Assembly (NCBI RefSeq): GCF_001642805.2
Contig: NZ_CP016948.1
Span: 3,348,001-3,412,000, forward strand
Length of the DNA stretch: 64,000 nucleotides
Source: Serratia surfactantfaciens
GTDB lineage: Bacteria > Pseudomonadota > Gammaproteobacteria > Enterobacterales > Enterobacteriaceae
Direction of reading: 5' to 3'
Positions 20,244 through 30,231 of this stretch are shown one piece after another. A model generated the notes under the pieces. It saw nothing but the letters and a program-made list of their open reading frames with translations, was not told the DNA's origin and did not search any database. Position numbers and translations under genes: made by a program. How positions within the stretch are numbered: the stretch's first letter is position 1; every line of letters begins with the position of its first letter.

Positions 20244-20300
20244 AATCTGGCCTCTTATTAGTTTGTTCAGCCATCATAGAGAAGCGCACGGATTATCTGC

Positions 20301-20316
20301 TGTGATTATGTTCAAA
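20301..20316 (-). promoter_or_regulatory. CRP-like site in the citS-citA gap
   Basis: TGTGA-TTATGT-TCAAA matches the CRP consensus TGTGA-N6-TCACA at nine of ten positions and lies 58 bp upstream of citS. Catabolite control of citS is known in Klebsiella. The rest of the 326-bp gap (20244-20569) is AT-rich and probably also holds CitB sites, which I cannot define. A tighter TGTGA/TCACA repeat with a 4-bp spacer at 20475-20488 is not a proper CRP site. Confidence 0.45.
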
Positions 20317-20569
20317 ATTAAAAAGGGTTTTTAATGGTGGTTATGGTTTCTATGGGGTTAATTAAGATTATGTAAAACCCGGCGTGGTTTTAATGGTGTT
20401 AATACCGTTTTTATTTTAAAGCTTATCAACTTTATCGCAGACGAACAATTCTCGTCCGTTTCACTCTAATCCCGTGTGAGGGATCACAAGTTGATCGGGC
20501 GCAATATTACAGACCCCGCTTCTCGTGATAGGGTAAGGCTTCAGGATCTCTTTACGGTAAAGCTCCGCC

Positions 20570-22162
20570 ATGCGCCTTAAACTCTCATTTCAAATCAAAC
20601 TGTTTCTGTGCCTGGTGGCCTTCTCCTGCCTGCTGCTGACCTGCATCGGCGCCTACACCTATTATCAGCTGGATGCGCAGCTGCACCGCGATCTCGGCGC
20701 CCGCGCCCAGGTGCAGGCGCGGGAAATCGCCCTTATCCCTTCGTTGGTGGACGCGGTGGAAAAGAGTGACGCCGCCAGGATCGCCGCGCTGATGAAAAAA
20801 ATCCGCGCCAGCAGCGATGCCAGCTATATCGTTATCGGCGATAATCACGCCCGCCATCTTTATCATTCCGAATATGAAGGCCGCCTGGGTACGCCGATGA
20901 TCGGCGGCGATAATAAAGAGGTGTTGGAAGGCAAAAGCATTATTTCCATTCGCAAGGGCGGCATCGGCGTATCATTACGCAGCAAGGCGCCGATCCTGGA
21001 TGAAAATAACCGCGTTATCGGCATCGTTTCCGTCGGCTATTTGAAATCGCATATTGATAGTTTAAATGCCAGGACGTTGACGCAAATTATCGGCTCCATC
21101 GTCCTGCTGCTGATCGCCCTTTTCGTTTTTTCCTGGCTGCTGTCGAAAAACCTCAAGCGCCAGATGTTCTGGCTGGAGCCGAAAGAGATCGCGCTGCTGG
21201 TGCGCCAACAAAAAGCGCTGCTGGAGGCCATCTATGAAGGGGTGATCGCCGTCGATCCGCAGCTGCGGATCATCACCATCAACCATGCGGCGCGCGAGCT
21301 GCTCGATCTGCACCAACCCGCCGCCAGCTTGCTGGGCCGGCCGATCGGCGAAGTGATCCAGGCGCAGCCGAACTTCTTCGGCGCCGCGCAGCTGGGCCAG
21401 GATACGCACGATGAGGTGTGCCGTTTCAACCACGTGCGGGTGATCGCCAGCCGGGTGCGCATCATGCAGGAGCAGGAGCTGCAAGGCTGGGTGATCAGCT
21501 TCCGCGACAAGAACGATATCAATACCCTGAGCAGCCAGCTCAGCCAGGTGAAACGCTATGCCGACAACCTGCGCATCATGCGCCACGAGCAGCTGAACTG
21601 GACCGCCACGCTGGCCGGACTGCTGCACATGCAGCGCTATGACGAGGCCATCCGCTATGTGGAAGCCCAGTCGGAGGGCGCGCAGGAGATCCTCGATTTC
21701 ATTTCACAGCGCTTCAGTTCGGCGGCGCTGTGCGGCCTGCTGCTGGGCAAATACTCCAGCGCCAGAGAAAAAGGCATCGAATTGCGCTTCGATCCGGCCT
21801 GCCAGCTGCGGCAGATCCCGGCGGCGCTGAATGAGACCGAACTGATGTCGATCGTCGGCAACCTGCTGGATAATGCGGTGGAAGCGACGCTGCACTGCCC
21901 GGCCCCGCACGACGCGATCGAACTCTATATCAGCGACAGCAGCAACGAGCTGGTGATCGAGGTGGCGGATCGCGGCACCGGCATCGCCGAGGAAATTCGT
22001 GATACGCTGTTTGAACAGGGCGTGACCACCAAAGCGGATAAAAGCGACCACGGCATCGGCCTGCATCTGGTCGCCAGCCATGTGGCGCAGGCGCACGGCA
22101 GCATAGAAGTGTCGGACAACGAGCCGCACGGCGCGATATTCTCTATATTTATCCCTAAATAA
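20570..22162 (+). CDS. citA: citrate-sensing histidine kinase CitA
   Basis: A 530-residue sensor kinase of the CitA/DcuS family. It has a transmembrane helix at about 10-30, a periplasmic PAS-like citrate-binding domain to about 165, a second helix at about 170-190, a cytoplasmic PAS domain, and the phosphoacceptor His339 in RHEQLNWTATLAGLL. The ATPase part includes NLLDNAVEA and DRGTGIAEE. The H-box with EQLNW resembles Klebsiella CitA more than DcuS. It is cotranscribed with citB 33 nt downstream and divergent from citS. Confidence 0.9.
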   Translation: MRLKLSFQIKLFLCLVAFSCLLLTCIGAYTYYQLDAQLHRDLGARAQVQAREIALIPSLVDAVEKSDAARIAALMKKIRASSDASYIVIGDNHARHLYHSEYEGRLGTPMIGGDNKEVLEGKSIISIRKGGIGVSLRSKAPILDENNRVIGIVSVGYLKSHIDSLNARTLTQIIGSIVLLLIALFVFSWLLSKNLKRQMFWLEPKEIALLVRQQKALLEAIYEGVIAVDPQLRIITINHAARELLDLHQPAASLLGRPIGEVIQAQPNFFGAAQLGQDTHDEVCRFNHVRVIASRVRIMQEQELQGWVISFRDKNDINTLSSQLSQVKRYADNLRIMRHEQLNWTATLAGLLHMQRYDEAIRYVEAQSEGAQEILDFISQRFSSAALCGLLLGKYSSAREKGIELRFDPACQLRQIPAALNETELMSIVGNLLDNAVEATLHCPAPHDAIELYISDSSNELVIEVADRGTGIAEEIRDTLFEQGVTTKADKSDHGIGLHLVASHVAQAHGSIEVSDNEPHGAIFSIFIPK

Positions 22163-22195
22163 AACCCATAACCCGATTTTTTTGAGCACCCGATT

Positions 22196-22882
22196 ATGTC
22201 ACACCAAGCACTGGACGTTCTGATCGTGGAAGACGAGCCGCAACTGGCGACACTGCACGCGGAGTTCATCGAGAAAAATTTCAACCTGCGGGTGGTGGCC
22301 TATGCCGCCACGCTGGCCGAAGCGCGGGCCAAAGCCAACGAGCATCAGCCGCGTCTGATCCTGCTGGATAACTTCCTGCCGGACGGCCAGGGCATCGAGC
22401 TGATGGAAGAACCGGCGGTAAAAAACCCCGCCTGTTCGGTGATCTTCATCACCGCCGCCAGCGACATGCATACCTGCAGCCAGGCGATCCGCAACGGCGC
22501 CTTCGATTACATCATCAAACCGGTGTCCTACAAGCGGCTGCGCAATTCGCTCGAGCGTTTCATGCAGTTCGTACAGACCCAGCGCACCTTCAAGATCATC
22601 GACCAGGACAACGTCGATGCGCTGTATAACCTGCAGTCGAAACAGTTCTCCAGCGAGCCGAGCGCCAAAGGCATCGAAACCAACACCCTTGAGCTGGTGC
22701 AGGCGCTGTTTATCGCCCAGCCGGCGGTGGCGCATGCGGTGGAAGACGTGGTTGAACAGGTCGGCATCAGCAAAACCACCGCCCGCCGTTATCTGGAATA
22801 CTGCGTCGCCACCCAGTTCGTGCGAGTGGAGATGCTGTACGGCAATATCGGCCATCCGCGACGGCTGTATCGCAAGGCCTGA
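22196..22882 (+). CDS. citB: citrate response regulator CitB
   Basis: A 228-residue response regulator. The receiver domain has the acidic pocket VEDEP and a phosphoacceptor Asp58 in LLDNFLPDG. The C-terminal helix-turn-helix (about 180-215, VVEQVGISKTTARRYLEYC) is of the CitB/DpiA/DcuR type. It should be phosphorylated by CitA and activate citS. A terminator follows at 22987. Confidence 0.92.
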   Translation: MSHQALDVLIVEDEPQLATLHAEFIEKNFNLRVVAYAATLAEARAKANEHQPRLILLDNFLPDGQGIELMEEPAVKNPACSVIFITAASDMHTCSQAIRNGAFDYIIKPVSYKRLRNSLERFMQFVQTQRTFKIIDQDNVDALYNLQSKQFSSEPSAKGIETNTLELVQALFIAQPAVAHAVEDVVEQVGISKTTARRYLEYCVATQFVRVEMLYGNIGHPRRLYRKA

Positions 22883-22986
22883 GGCTGCCATCTGGCTGTC
22901 ATATTCAGGCGATAACATAGCGCCCGACGATATCCCCCTCGATATCGGCACCTGTCGTTAACACTGATGAAATACTGATGACTTTT

Positions 22987-23010
22987 ACCCGGCCTCTGGT
23001 CGGGTTTTTT
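22987..23010 (+). terminator. terminator of citAB
   Basis: ACCCGGCC and GGTCGGGT form an 8-bp stem (one G-T pair) around TCT, followed by six T. Confidence 0.88.
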
Positions 23011-23190
23011 ATTATGCGAACGGCAGGTGCAGAACCGAAATATCCCATTGCTTCACGCCGTGTTATTCCCTCCTAAAACCAATCATGATGGCGAATAACG
23101 GCCGGCAATTTTGAGTCACGGGCCAAATTACCATAACTAATTAAAACCTTGATGTAAACCACTAATATCCCATTTAAATGACATTGAGGG

Positions 23191-23218
23191 TTGTCTCAGA
23201 TATTCACTGTGTTAGGGT
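23191..23218 (+). promoter_or_regulatory. proU P2-like promoter
   Basis: TTGTCT (23191-23196) and TAGGGT (23213-23218) are 16 bp apart, 70 bp upstream of proV. The block CAGAT...GTTAGGGTA closely matches my memory of the osmotically controlled E. coli proU P2 promoter, including its unusual TAGGGT -10. The rest of 22883-23288 has the citAB terminator and AT-rich DNA of the kind H-NS binds; I see no other gene. Confidence 0.7.
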
Positions 23219-23288
23219 AAAAAGCTCTTTTATTTTGCTAAGGACAGCCCATAACGCTTTAATTAAACCAGAGGAAACAGCAAATTGC

Positions 23289-24491
23289 ATGGCAATTAAA
23301 CTCGAAGTAAAGAACCTGTATAAGATATTTGGCGAACACCCGGAACGCGCATTCAAACTGCTGGATAAAGGTCTGACAAAAGATCGGCTGTTGGAAAAAA
23401 CCGGCTTATCGCTCGGCGTAAAAGACGCCACTCTGGCCATTGAAGAAGGCGAGATATTTGTCATCATGGGGCTCTCCGGTTCCGGCAAGTCCACCCTGGT
23501 ACGCCTTCTCAATCGTCTGATAGAACCCACCCGCGGTCAGGTGCTGATCGACGGTGAGGACATCGCCAAAATATCCGACGCCGCGCTGCGCACCGTGCGG
23601 CGAAATAAGATCAGCATGGTATTTCAGTCATTCGCGCTTATGCCGCATATGAATGTCCTGAATAACACCGCCTTTGGCATGGAATTAGCCGGCATACCGC
23701 TGCAAGAACGCCAGGAAAAAGCGCTGGACGCCCTGCGCCAGGTCGGGCTGGAGAATTATGCATTGTCTTATCCGGATGAATTATCCGGCGGCATGCGTCA
23801 ACGCGTGGGATTAGCCCGTGCGATGGCCAATGACCCGGATATATTATTGATGGACGAGGCCTTCTCGGCGCTCGATCCGTTAATTCGCACCGAGATGCAG
23901 GATGAGCTGGTGAAATTACAGGCCCAGCATCAGCGCACCATCGTATTTATTTCCCACGATCTGGACGAAGCGATGCGCATTGGCGATCGCATCGCCATCA
24001 TGCAGGGCGGCGAAGTGATCCAGGTCGGCACGCCGGACGAGATCCTGAATAACCCGGCCAACGACTATGTGCGCACTTTCTTCCGCGGTGTGGACATCAG
24101 TCATGTGTTCAGCGCCAAGGATATCGCCCAACGGCGCCCGGTAACGCTGATCCGCAAAACTCCCGGCTTTGGCCCACGCTCGGCGCTGCAGCTGCTGCGC
24201 GATGAGGACCGTGATTATGGTTATGTTGTTGAACGCGGGAAGAAATTTATCGGCGTGGTGTCGATAGAGTCGCTGAAAAAGGCGCTGTCCGCCAATCAGA
24301 CGCTGGACGATGCCCTGCTCGAAGCGCCCGCCGCCGTGCCGGCCGACACGCCGCTCAGCGATCTGATCTCTCTGGTCGCCCAGGCGCCGTGCGCGGTACC
24401 GGTGGTATGCGAAGAACATAACTATCTCGGCATCATCTCCAAGGCCATGCTGCTGCAGGCGTTGGACAAGGAGGGCTCCGCCAATGAGTGA
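23289..24491 (+). CDS. proV: glycine betaine/proline ABC transporter ATPase ProV
   Basis: ProV powers import of osmoprotectants through ProW with ProX. The start at 23289 ([12 protein letters not shown]) gives 400 residues, the same as E. coli; the upstream open frame runs through the promoter and is not used. Walker A is GLSGSGKS (61-68), the signature LSGGMRQR is near 165, and a pair of CBS-type domains fills the C-terminus (about 280-400). It overlaps proW by 8 nt. Confidence 0.95.
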   Translation: MAIKLEVKNLYKIFGEHPERAFKLLDKGLTKDRLLEKTGLSLGVKDATLAIEEGEIFVIMGLSGSGKSTLVRLLNRLIEPTRGQVLIDGEDIAKISDAALRTVRRNKISMVFQSFALMPHMNVLNNTAFGMELAGIPLQERQEKALDALRQVGLENYALSYPDELSGGMRQRVGLARAMANDPDILLMDEAFSALDPLIRTEMQDELVKLQAQHQRTIVFISHDLDEAMRIGDRIAIMQGGEVIQVGTPDEILNNPANDYVRTFFRGVDISHVFSAKDIAQRRPVTLIRKTPGFGPRSALQLLRDEDRDYGYVVERGKKFIGVVSIESLKKALSANQTLDDALLEAPAAVPADTPLSDLISLVAQAPCAVPVVCEEHNYLGIISKAMLLQALDKEGSANE

Positions 24492-25590
24492 TACCACGCA
24501 AACCCAAGATCCCTGGGCTACCGCACCGGCCGATACCGGCGCCGCACCCGCTCACGATGCCGCCGCCAACGCCGGCGACGCCTGGTCCAGCGCGCCACAG
24601 CCGGCCGCTCATGACGCCGCCGCGTCAGGCGCCGATTGGCTGAGCAGCGCCCCGGCCCAGCCGGAGCACTTCAGCCTGCTCGATCCGTTCCACAAAGCCT
24701 GGGTGCCGTTCGACGCCTGGGTCACGCAAGGCATCGACTGGCTGGTGCTGCACTTCCGCCCGCTGTTCCAGGGCATCCGCGTGCCGGTGGACATGATCCT
24801 GAGCGGCTTCCAGCAACTGCTGCTGGGCATGCCGGCACCGATCGCCATTCTGGTGTTCTCGCTGCTCGCCTGGCAGGTCGCCGGTTTCGGCATGGGCGCC
24901 GCAACGCTGCTCTCCCTGGTCGCCATTGGCGCCATCGGCGCCTGGTCGCAGGCGATGGTCACGCTGGCACTGGTGCTGACCGCGCTGTTCTTCTGCATCC
25001 TTATCGGCCTGCCGCTCGGCATCTGGCTGGCGCGCAGCAAGCACGCCGCCAAGGTGATAAGGCCGCTGCTCGACGCGATGCAAACCACCCCGGCCTTCGT
25101 CTATCTGGTGCCGATCGTCATGCTGTTCGGCATCGGCAACGTGCCGGGCGTGGTGGTGACCATTATCTTCGCGCTGCCGCCGATCGTGCGTCTGACCATT
25201 CTCGGCATCAAGCAGGTGCCGGAGGATCTGATCGAGGCCGCCGAATCCTTCGGCGCCAGCCCACGCCAGCTGCTGTTCAAGGTGCAGCTGCCGCTGGCGA
25301 TGCCGACCATCATGGCCGGCGTGAACCAGACGCTGATGTTGGCGCTGTCGATGGTCGTCATCGCCTCGATGATCGCCGTCGGCGGTCTGGGGCAGATGGT
25401 GCTGCGCGGCATCGGCCGGCTGGATATGGGCCTGGCCGCCGTCGGCGGCGTCGGCATCGTGATCCTGGCGATCATTCTCGATCGCCTCACCCAATCGCTG
25501 GGGCGCGATCGCCGCAGCAAGGGCATCGGCCGCTGGTACCGTCGCGGCCCTATCGGGTTGCTTACCCGCCCGTTCATCAAACAAGCCTGA
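24484..25590 (+). CDS. proW: glycine betaine/proline ABC transporter permease ProW
   Basis: A 368-residue permease. The long hydrophilic N-terminus (about 1-60, Ala/Pro-rich and repetitive, with WSSAPQ and WLSSAPAQ) precedes seven or so membrane helices. The ABC coupling motif [22 protein letters not shown] is near residues 250-270. It lies 8 nt inside the end of proV and is followed after 69 nt by proX. Confidence 0.95.
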   Translation: MSDTTQTQDPWATAPADTGAAPAHDAAANAGDAWSSAPQPAAHDAAASGADWLSSAPAQPEHFSLLDPFHKAWVPFDAWVTQGIDWLVLHFRPLFQGIRVPVDMILSGFQQLLLGMPAPIAILVFSLLAWQVAGFGMGAATLLSLVAIGAIGAWSQAMVTLALVLTALFFCILIGLPLGIWLARSKHAAKVIRPLLDAMQTTPAFVYLVPIVMLFGIGNVPGVVVTIIFALPPIVRLTILGIKQVPEDLIEAAESFGASPRQLLFKVQLPLAMPTIMAGVNQTLMLALSMVVIASMIAVGGLGQMVLRGIGRLDMGLAAVGGVGIVILAIILDRLTQSLGRDRRSKGIGRWYRRGPIGLLTRPFIKQA

Positions 25591-25659
25591 CGCTTTTCCC
25601 GCCGGCGGCTGTGGCCCCGGCGGGCTATGACACCACCACATTGAAAGAGGGGAAACACT

Positions 25660-26661
25660 ATGCGCACCACGGGCATCTGGGCTCTCGCCCTGACGACGCT
25701 GATTGGTACACAGAGCGCCATTGCGGCGGATTTGCCCGGTAAGGGGATCGCGGTACAGCCGGTGCAAAGCACCATTTCCGAAGAGACTTTCCAGACGCTG
25801 CTGGTTAGCAAGGCGCTGGAAAAACTGGGTTACGACGTGAAGGAACCGCGCGAGGTGGATTACAACGTCGCCTACACCTCCATCGCCTCCGGCGACGCGA
25901 CCTTTATCGCGGTCAACTGGGATCCGCTGCACGCCGATCAGTACAAGGCCGCCGGCGGCGACGCCAAGTTCTACCGAGAAGGCGTCTACGTCAACGGCGC
26001 CGCGCAGGGTTACCTGATCGACAAGAAAACCGCCGAGCAGTACCACATCACCAACGTCGAGCAGCTCAAGGATCCCAAGATCGCCAAGCTGTTCGACACC
26101 AACGGCGACGGCAAGGCCGATCTGACCGGCTGCACCCCGGGGTGGGGCTGCGAGGCGGTGATCAACCACCACATCAAGGCCTACGGCCTGAGCAACACCG
26201 TCGAACACAATCAGGGCAACTACGCGGCGATGATCGCCGACACCATCACCCGCTACAAAGAGGGCAAGCCGGTGCTGTATTACACCTGGACGCCGTACTG
26301 GGTCAGCGATGTGATGGTACCGGGCCGCGACGTGGTCTGGCTGCAGGTGCCGTTCTCCTCCCTGCCGGGCGAGCAGAAAAGCGTCGATACCAAGCTGCCT
26401 AACGGCGCCAACTACGGCTTCCCGGTCAACACCATGCGTATCGCCGCCAACAAACAGTGGGCCGAAGCCAACCCGGCGGCCGCCAAGCTGTTCGCCATCA
26501 TGAAGCTGCCGATCGCTGACATCAACGCGCAAAACCTGCGCATGCACGAAGGCCAGGCTTCGGAAGCCGACATCCAAAACCACGTTAACGGCTGGATCAA
26601 GGCGCACCAGGCGACCTTCGACGGCTGGGTGAAAACCGCCGCCGCCGCGGCGAAGCCGTAA
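25660..26661 (+). CDS. proX: glycine betaine-binding protein ProX
   Basis: A 333-residue periplasmic binding protein. The signal peptide is [22 protein letters not shown]. The mature protein keeps residues expected for the aromatic betaine cage ([18 protein letters not shown]) and the disulphide region CTPGWGC. GAGGGG precedes the start. It completes proVWX. Confidence 0.95.
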   Translation: MRTTGIWALALTTLIGTQSAIAADLPGKGIAVQPVQSTISEETFQTLLVSKALEKLGYDVKEPREVDYNVAYTSIASGDATFIAVNWDPLHADQYKAAGGDAKFYREGVYVNGAAQGYLIDKKTAEQYHITNVEQLKDPKIAKLFDTNGDGKADLTGCTPGWGCEAVINHHIKAYGLSNTVEHNQGNYAAMIADTITRYKEGKPVLYYTWTPYWVSDVMVPGRDVVWLQVPFSSLPGEQKSVDTKLPNGANYGFPVNTMRIAANKQWAEANPAAAKLFAIMKLPIADINAQNLRMHEGQASEADIQNHVNGWIKAHQATFDGWVKTAAAAAKP

Positions 26662-26668
26662 CCGCTCG

Positions 26669-26691
26669 GGGGCGCCGCAACCGCGCGCCCC
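26669..26691. terminator. GC-rich hairpin between proX and the convergent LysR gene
   Basis: GGGGCGC (26669-26675) pairs with GCGCCCC (26685-26691) around a 9-nt loop. There is no T-tract, so termination is only likely. Confidence 0.45.
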
Positions 26692-27570
26692 TTACCCCGC
26701 CAGATCGATGCCGCTGAACTGTAAAAAGCGTGCGGCGGCATTCGACAAGGGCTGCGGCCAAATGCAGTACACCTGGCGCCGCGGCCCGTCTTCAATCGGG
26801 ATCGACACCAGCGCGCTTAAGCGTTGCGCGGTCGAGATCGGTACGATCCCCGCCGCCAACCCGCGCCGCACCAGATTCTCCAGCCACTCGATATGATCGA
26901 TCTCAAAACTGACATGCCGGCGGATACCCGCCGCCAGGAAGGCGCGATCGGTTTGACGCCGCGCGCCGGTGCCGCTGTAGAAATCCACCAGCGGCACTTC
27001 CGCGAGCGCCTGCAGATTCACCCGCTCGCGGTTGGCCAACGGATGCTGCGGCGCCACCAACGCCACCAGCGGCTCATCGGTCAACTGCCGGTGCGACATC
27101 GGCAACAGGTCGACATCGCCGGGCCAGATGCCGACGAACGCCATATCGCACTTCTGCTGACGCACGTCCTCCAGCAGGGCTTCGCTCATGCCGACGTACA
27201 GGCGAATGTTCACCGCCGGATAGTGGCGATGAAACTTGTCGAGCTTTTCGGTCAGATCAATCGCGTTTATGGTTGAAATGGTGCCGATGGTGAGCGTGCC
27301 GGACACCGCATCGCCGGCGGCGGTCACTTCTTCCACCAGCGCCTGCTGCGCCGCCAACAGCCGCTGCGCCGACGGAATGAAAGCCTGGCCGGCGGGCGTC
27401 AGCCGCACCCGGCGCGAGGTGCGTTCAAACAGCGTACAGCCCAGCTCTTCTTCCAGTTTGGCGATCTGGTGGCTGAGCGCCGACTGCACCGTATGGCAGC
27501 GCTGCGCCGCCCGGGTAAAGCTCTGCTCTTCCGCCACCGCCAGCGCATAGCGGATCTGTTTCAGGTTCAT
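26692..27570 (-). CDS. LysR-family transcriptional regulator
   Basis: A 292-residue LysR protein. The helix-turn-helix is at residues 1-60 (MNLKQIRYALAVAEEQSFT, FERTSRRVRLTPAG) with an effector domain after it. It is divergent from the MFS gene at 27676, which makes that transporter the likely target. E. coli has no LysR gene between proX and ygaY, so this is a local addition. Confidence 0.9.
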   Translation of the reverse strand: MNLKQIRYALAVAEEQSFTRAAQRCHTVQSALSHQIAKLEEELGCTLFERTSRRVRLTPAGQAFIPSAQRLLAAQQALVEEVTAAGDAVSGTLTIGTISTINAIDLTEKLDKFHRHYPAVNIRLYVGMSEALLEDVRQQKCDMAFVGIWPGDVDLLPMSHRQLTDEPLVALVAPQHPLANRERVNLQALAEVPLVDFYSGTGARRQTDRAFLAAGIRRHVSFEIDHIEWLENLVRRGLAAGIVPISTAQRLSALVSIPIEDGPRRQVYCIWPQPLSNAAARFLQFSGIDLAG

Positions 27571-27675
27571 GGCATCTATCTTGAAATGAGATAAATAAAA
27601 TGAAAATTATACATTGGTTTCCCGATGCGCGTTGCCGGATACTGCGCGCTATCTTTTTCCCGTGATGAAAAAATC

Positions 27676-28875
27676 ATGAACCAACAAAACGCCCATCCGG
27701 GCCTCAGCCCGGCGCTGACCGTGCTGATCGCCATCGCAACCGGCCTGGCGGTCGCCAGCAACTACTATGCGCAACCGCTGCTGGAAACCATCGCCACCGG
27801 TTTCAACCTGTCGGTCAACCAGGCCGGCTTTATCGTTACCGCCGCGCAGCTGGGTTACGCCACCGGCCTGCTGCTGCTGGTGCCGCTCGGCGACATGTTC
27901 GAACGCCGCGGCCTGATCGTGTTCATGACGCTGCTGGCCGCCGGGGGCATGTTGATCACCGCCACCTCCGCCACGCTGCCGATGATGATCCTCGGCACCG
28001 CGCTCACCGGGCTGTTCTCGGTGGTGGCGCAGATCCTGGTGCCGCTGGCCGCCACGTTGGCCCACCCGGAAAAGCGCGGCAAGACCGTCGGCATCATCAT
28101 GAGCGGCCTGCTGCTCGGCATCCTGCTGGCGCGTACCGTCGCGGGCGCATTGGCGTCGTTCGGCGGCTGGCGCACCATCTACTGGGTCGCCAGCGTGCTG
28201 ATGATCCTGATGGCGCTGGTCTTGTGGCGCGCACTGCCGCGCTATAAGCAACACTCCGGGCTGAACTACCCGCAGCTGCTGGCCTCGATCTTCAGCCTGT
28301 TCTGCCGCACGCCGCTGCTGCGCACCCGCGCCATTCTCGGCGCCCTGTCGTTCGCCAACTTTAGCGTGCTCTGGACCTCCATGGCCTTTCTGCTCGCCGC
28401 ACCGCCGTTCAACTATTCCGAGGGCGTGATCGGGCTGTTCGGCCTGGTGGGTGCCGCCGGCGCGCTGGCCGCCTCGCGCGCCGGTCATCTGGCGGACAAA
28501 GGCAAGGCCGGGTTGACCACCACCGTCGGCCTGGTGTTGCTGCTACTGTCGTGGATACCTATCGCGCTGGCTAAACAATCGCTGTGGGCGCTGATCGCCG
28601 GCATCCTGATCCTCGATCTGGCGGTGCAGGCGGTGCACGTCACCAACCAGAGCGTGATGTATCGCATCATGCCGGACGCGCGCAACCGCCTGACCGCCGG
28701 CTATATGACCAGCTACTTTATCGGCGGCGCTCTCGGTTCGCTGCTCTCCGCCTCGGCCTATCAGCATGCCGGCTGGTACGGTGTCGCCGCCGCCGGGGGG
28801 ATTCTATGCCTGCTCAACCTGCTGACCTGGTGGCTCGGCAAACGCCACGATCCGCAGGGGCCGGCGACAATCTGA
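27676..28875 (+). CDS. ygaY: MFS transporter at the ygaY position
   Basis: A 399-residue, twelve-helix MFS exporter starting MNQQNAHPGLSPALTVLIA. The loop motif is PLGDMFERRGLIV. In E. coli the gene between proX and ygaZ is ygaY, a disrupted MFS pseudogene; this one is intact, so it may show the ancestral state. The start at 27676 has only a weak ribosome binding site. The substrate is unknown; the divergent LysR gene suggests induction by a small molecule. Confidence 0.75.
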   Translation: MNQQNAHPGLSPALTVLIAIATGLAVASNYYAQPLLETIATGFNLSVNQAGFIVTAAQLGYATGLLLLVPLGDMFERRGLIVFMTLLAAGGMLITATSATLPMMILGTALTGLFSVVAQILVPLAATLAHPEKRGKTVGIIMSGLLLGILLARTVAGALASFGGWRTIYWVASVLMILMALVLWRALPRYKQHSGLNYPQLLASIFSLFCRTPLLRTRAILGALSFANFSVLWTSMAFLLAAPPFNYSEGVIGLFGLVGAAGALAASRAGHLADKGKAGLTTTVGLVLLLLSWIPIALAKQSLWALIAGILILDLAVQAVHVTNQSVMYRIMPDARNRLTAGYMTSYFIGGALGSLLSASAYQHAGWYGVAAAGGILCLLNLLTWWLGKRHDPQGPATI

Positions 28876-28996
28876 TTACCTTGCAAATAGTAACCAAAGA
28901 AATTTATTAGCGGTGCAGGGTATAAACATTACTTACTCTCTGGTAATGTTCTGGGCATAAACTATTGAAACCCTATCTACCCTGCGACCCACAACC

Positions 28997-29743
28997 ATGC
29001 AAAGCCAAGCTGCAGACAGCCTTACTCCGCCCGCCGTCAGCGCCACCTTCGCCAACGGCGTCGTCGACAGTTTGCCGATCGTCATCGGGTACGTCCCGGT
29101 GGCGTTCGCCTTCGGCCTCAGCGCCGTCAAGCTGGGCTTCTCCCCGCTGGAAAGCATTTTCTTCTCCTGCATCATCTACGCCGGCGCCAGCCAGTTCGTG
29201 ATCACCGCCCTGCTGAGCGCCGGCATGTCGCTGTGGGTCTCCGCGCTGACGGTGATGGCGATGGATGTGCGCCATCTGTTGTACGGCCCGGCGCTGCGCC
29301 ACCGCATCGTCTCGCGCATGTCGCCCGGTAAAACGGCGATATGGGCCTTTGGGCTGACCGATGAGGTCTTCGCCGCCGCTACCGCCAAGCTGATGCGCAA
29401 TAACCGCAGCTGGAGCGAAAACTGGATGCTGGGCATCGCGCTCTGTTCCTGGCTCTCCTGGGTGGCCGGCACCGCGCTCGGCGCGCTGTTCGGCAATGGC
29501 CCGCTGGAGCAGTTCCCGGTGATCGAAGCCTCGCTTTCATTCATGCTGCCGGCGCTGTTTCTCAGCTTCCTGCTGGCCGCTTTCCGGCGCCCGCAGAGCC
29601 TGACCATCGCCGCCGCACTGGCCGGCGCGCTGCTCGGCGTGGTGCTGTTCTCCATCCCGGTCGCCATTTTGGCCGGCATCGGCGCCGGCTGTATCGCCGC
29701 CCTGTTCCAACCCGCACATGCGGAGGCCGCTCATGAACACTGA
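28997..29743 (+). CDS. ygaZ: branched-chain amino acid exporter large subunit YgaZ (AzlC family)
   Basis: A 248-residue AzlC-family membrane protein. Recognisable blocks are YVPVAFAFGLSAVKLGFSPL, IIYAGASQFV and MAMDVRHLLYGP. With YgaH it exports L-valine in E. coli. It overlaps ygaH by 11 nt. The 121-bp gap upstream includes AT-rich DNA suitable for a promoter. Confidence 0.92.
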   Translation: MQSQAADSLTPPAVSATFANGVVDSLPIVIGYVPVAFAFGLSAVKLGFSPLESIFFSCIIYAGASQFVITALLSAGMSLWVSALTVMAMDVRHLLYGPALRHRIVSRMSPGKTAIWAFGLTDEVFAAATAKLMRNNRSWSENWMLGIALCSWLSWVAGTALGALFGNGPLEQFPVIEASLSFMLPALFLSFLLAAFRRPQSLTIAAALAGALLGVVLFSIPVAILAGIGAGCIAALFQPAHAEAAHEH

Positions 29744-30080
29744 TGTGCTGGTGATTGGTCTGGTGGTGGGCTGCGCCAATTACCTGTTCCGTTATCTGCC
29801 GCTGCGGCTGGCGCCGGCGCGCGCCCAACCCGGCATCAAACGCGGTAAAGCCGCCCTGCTGCTCGACAGCATCGGCATCGCCTCGATCTGCGCCCTGCTG
29901 GTGGTCTCCAGCACGCCGGTGGTGATGCGCGAACCGGACAAGCTGCTGCCGACGCTGGCGGGCTTCGCCGCGCTGGCGCTGTGCTTCTACCGCAGCAAAA
30001 GCATCATTCTGTCGACGCTGCTCGGCGCGACGGCCTTTGGCGTCACATTAAAACTGTTAATGCTTTTCGGTCCGGGCTGA
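29733..30080 (+). CDS. ygaH: branched-chain amino acid exporter small subunit YgaH (AzlD family)
   Basis: A 115-residue, four-helix AzlD-like protein starting MNTDVLVIGLVVGCANYLFR, with GGAGG shortly before the ATG inside ygaZ. It partners YgaZ in amino acid export. E. coli YgaH is of similar length (about 111). Confidence 0.9.
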   Translation: MNTDVLVIGLVVGCANYLFRYLPLRLAPARAQPGIKRGKAALLLDSIGIASICALLVVSSTPVVMREPDKLLPTLAGFAALALCFYRSKSIILSTLLGATAFGVTLKLLMLFGPG

Positions 30081-30231
30081 CACCGCTTCCGGCCATTTGG
30101 CGTTTTCATGCGCCGCATCTTTACAAACACTGACAAATGACACGAATTGCTAAATTATCCGCACGGCTGAACATTTACATTATTTGTCACCGTCGTTACT
30201 ATCTCGAACGAAATTAATGAGGCCCTAAATT

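Noticed and set aside
20475..20488. TGTGA-GGGA-TCACA as a CRP site
   Set aside because: The spacer is 4 bp, whereas CRP needs 6; the site at 20301-20316 fits better.
24625..26607. 660-residue open frame antisense to proW-proX
   Set aside because: It is Arg/His/Gln-rich shadow coding typical of GC-rich genes read backwards; the sense genes are unmistakable.
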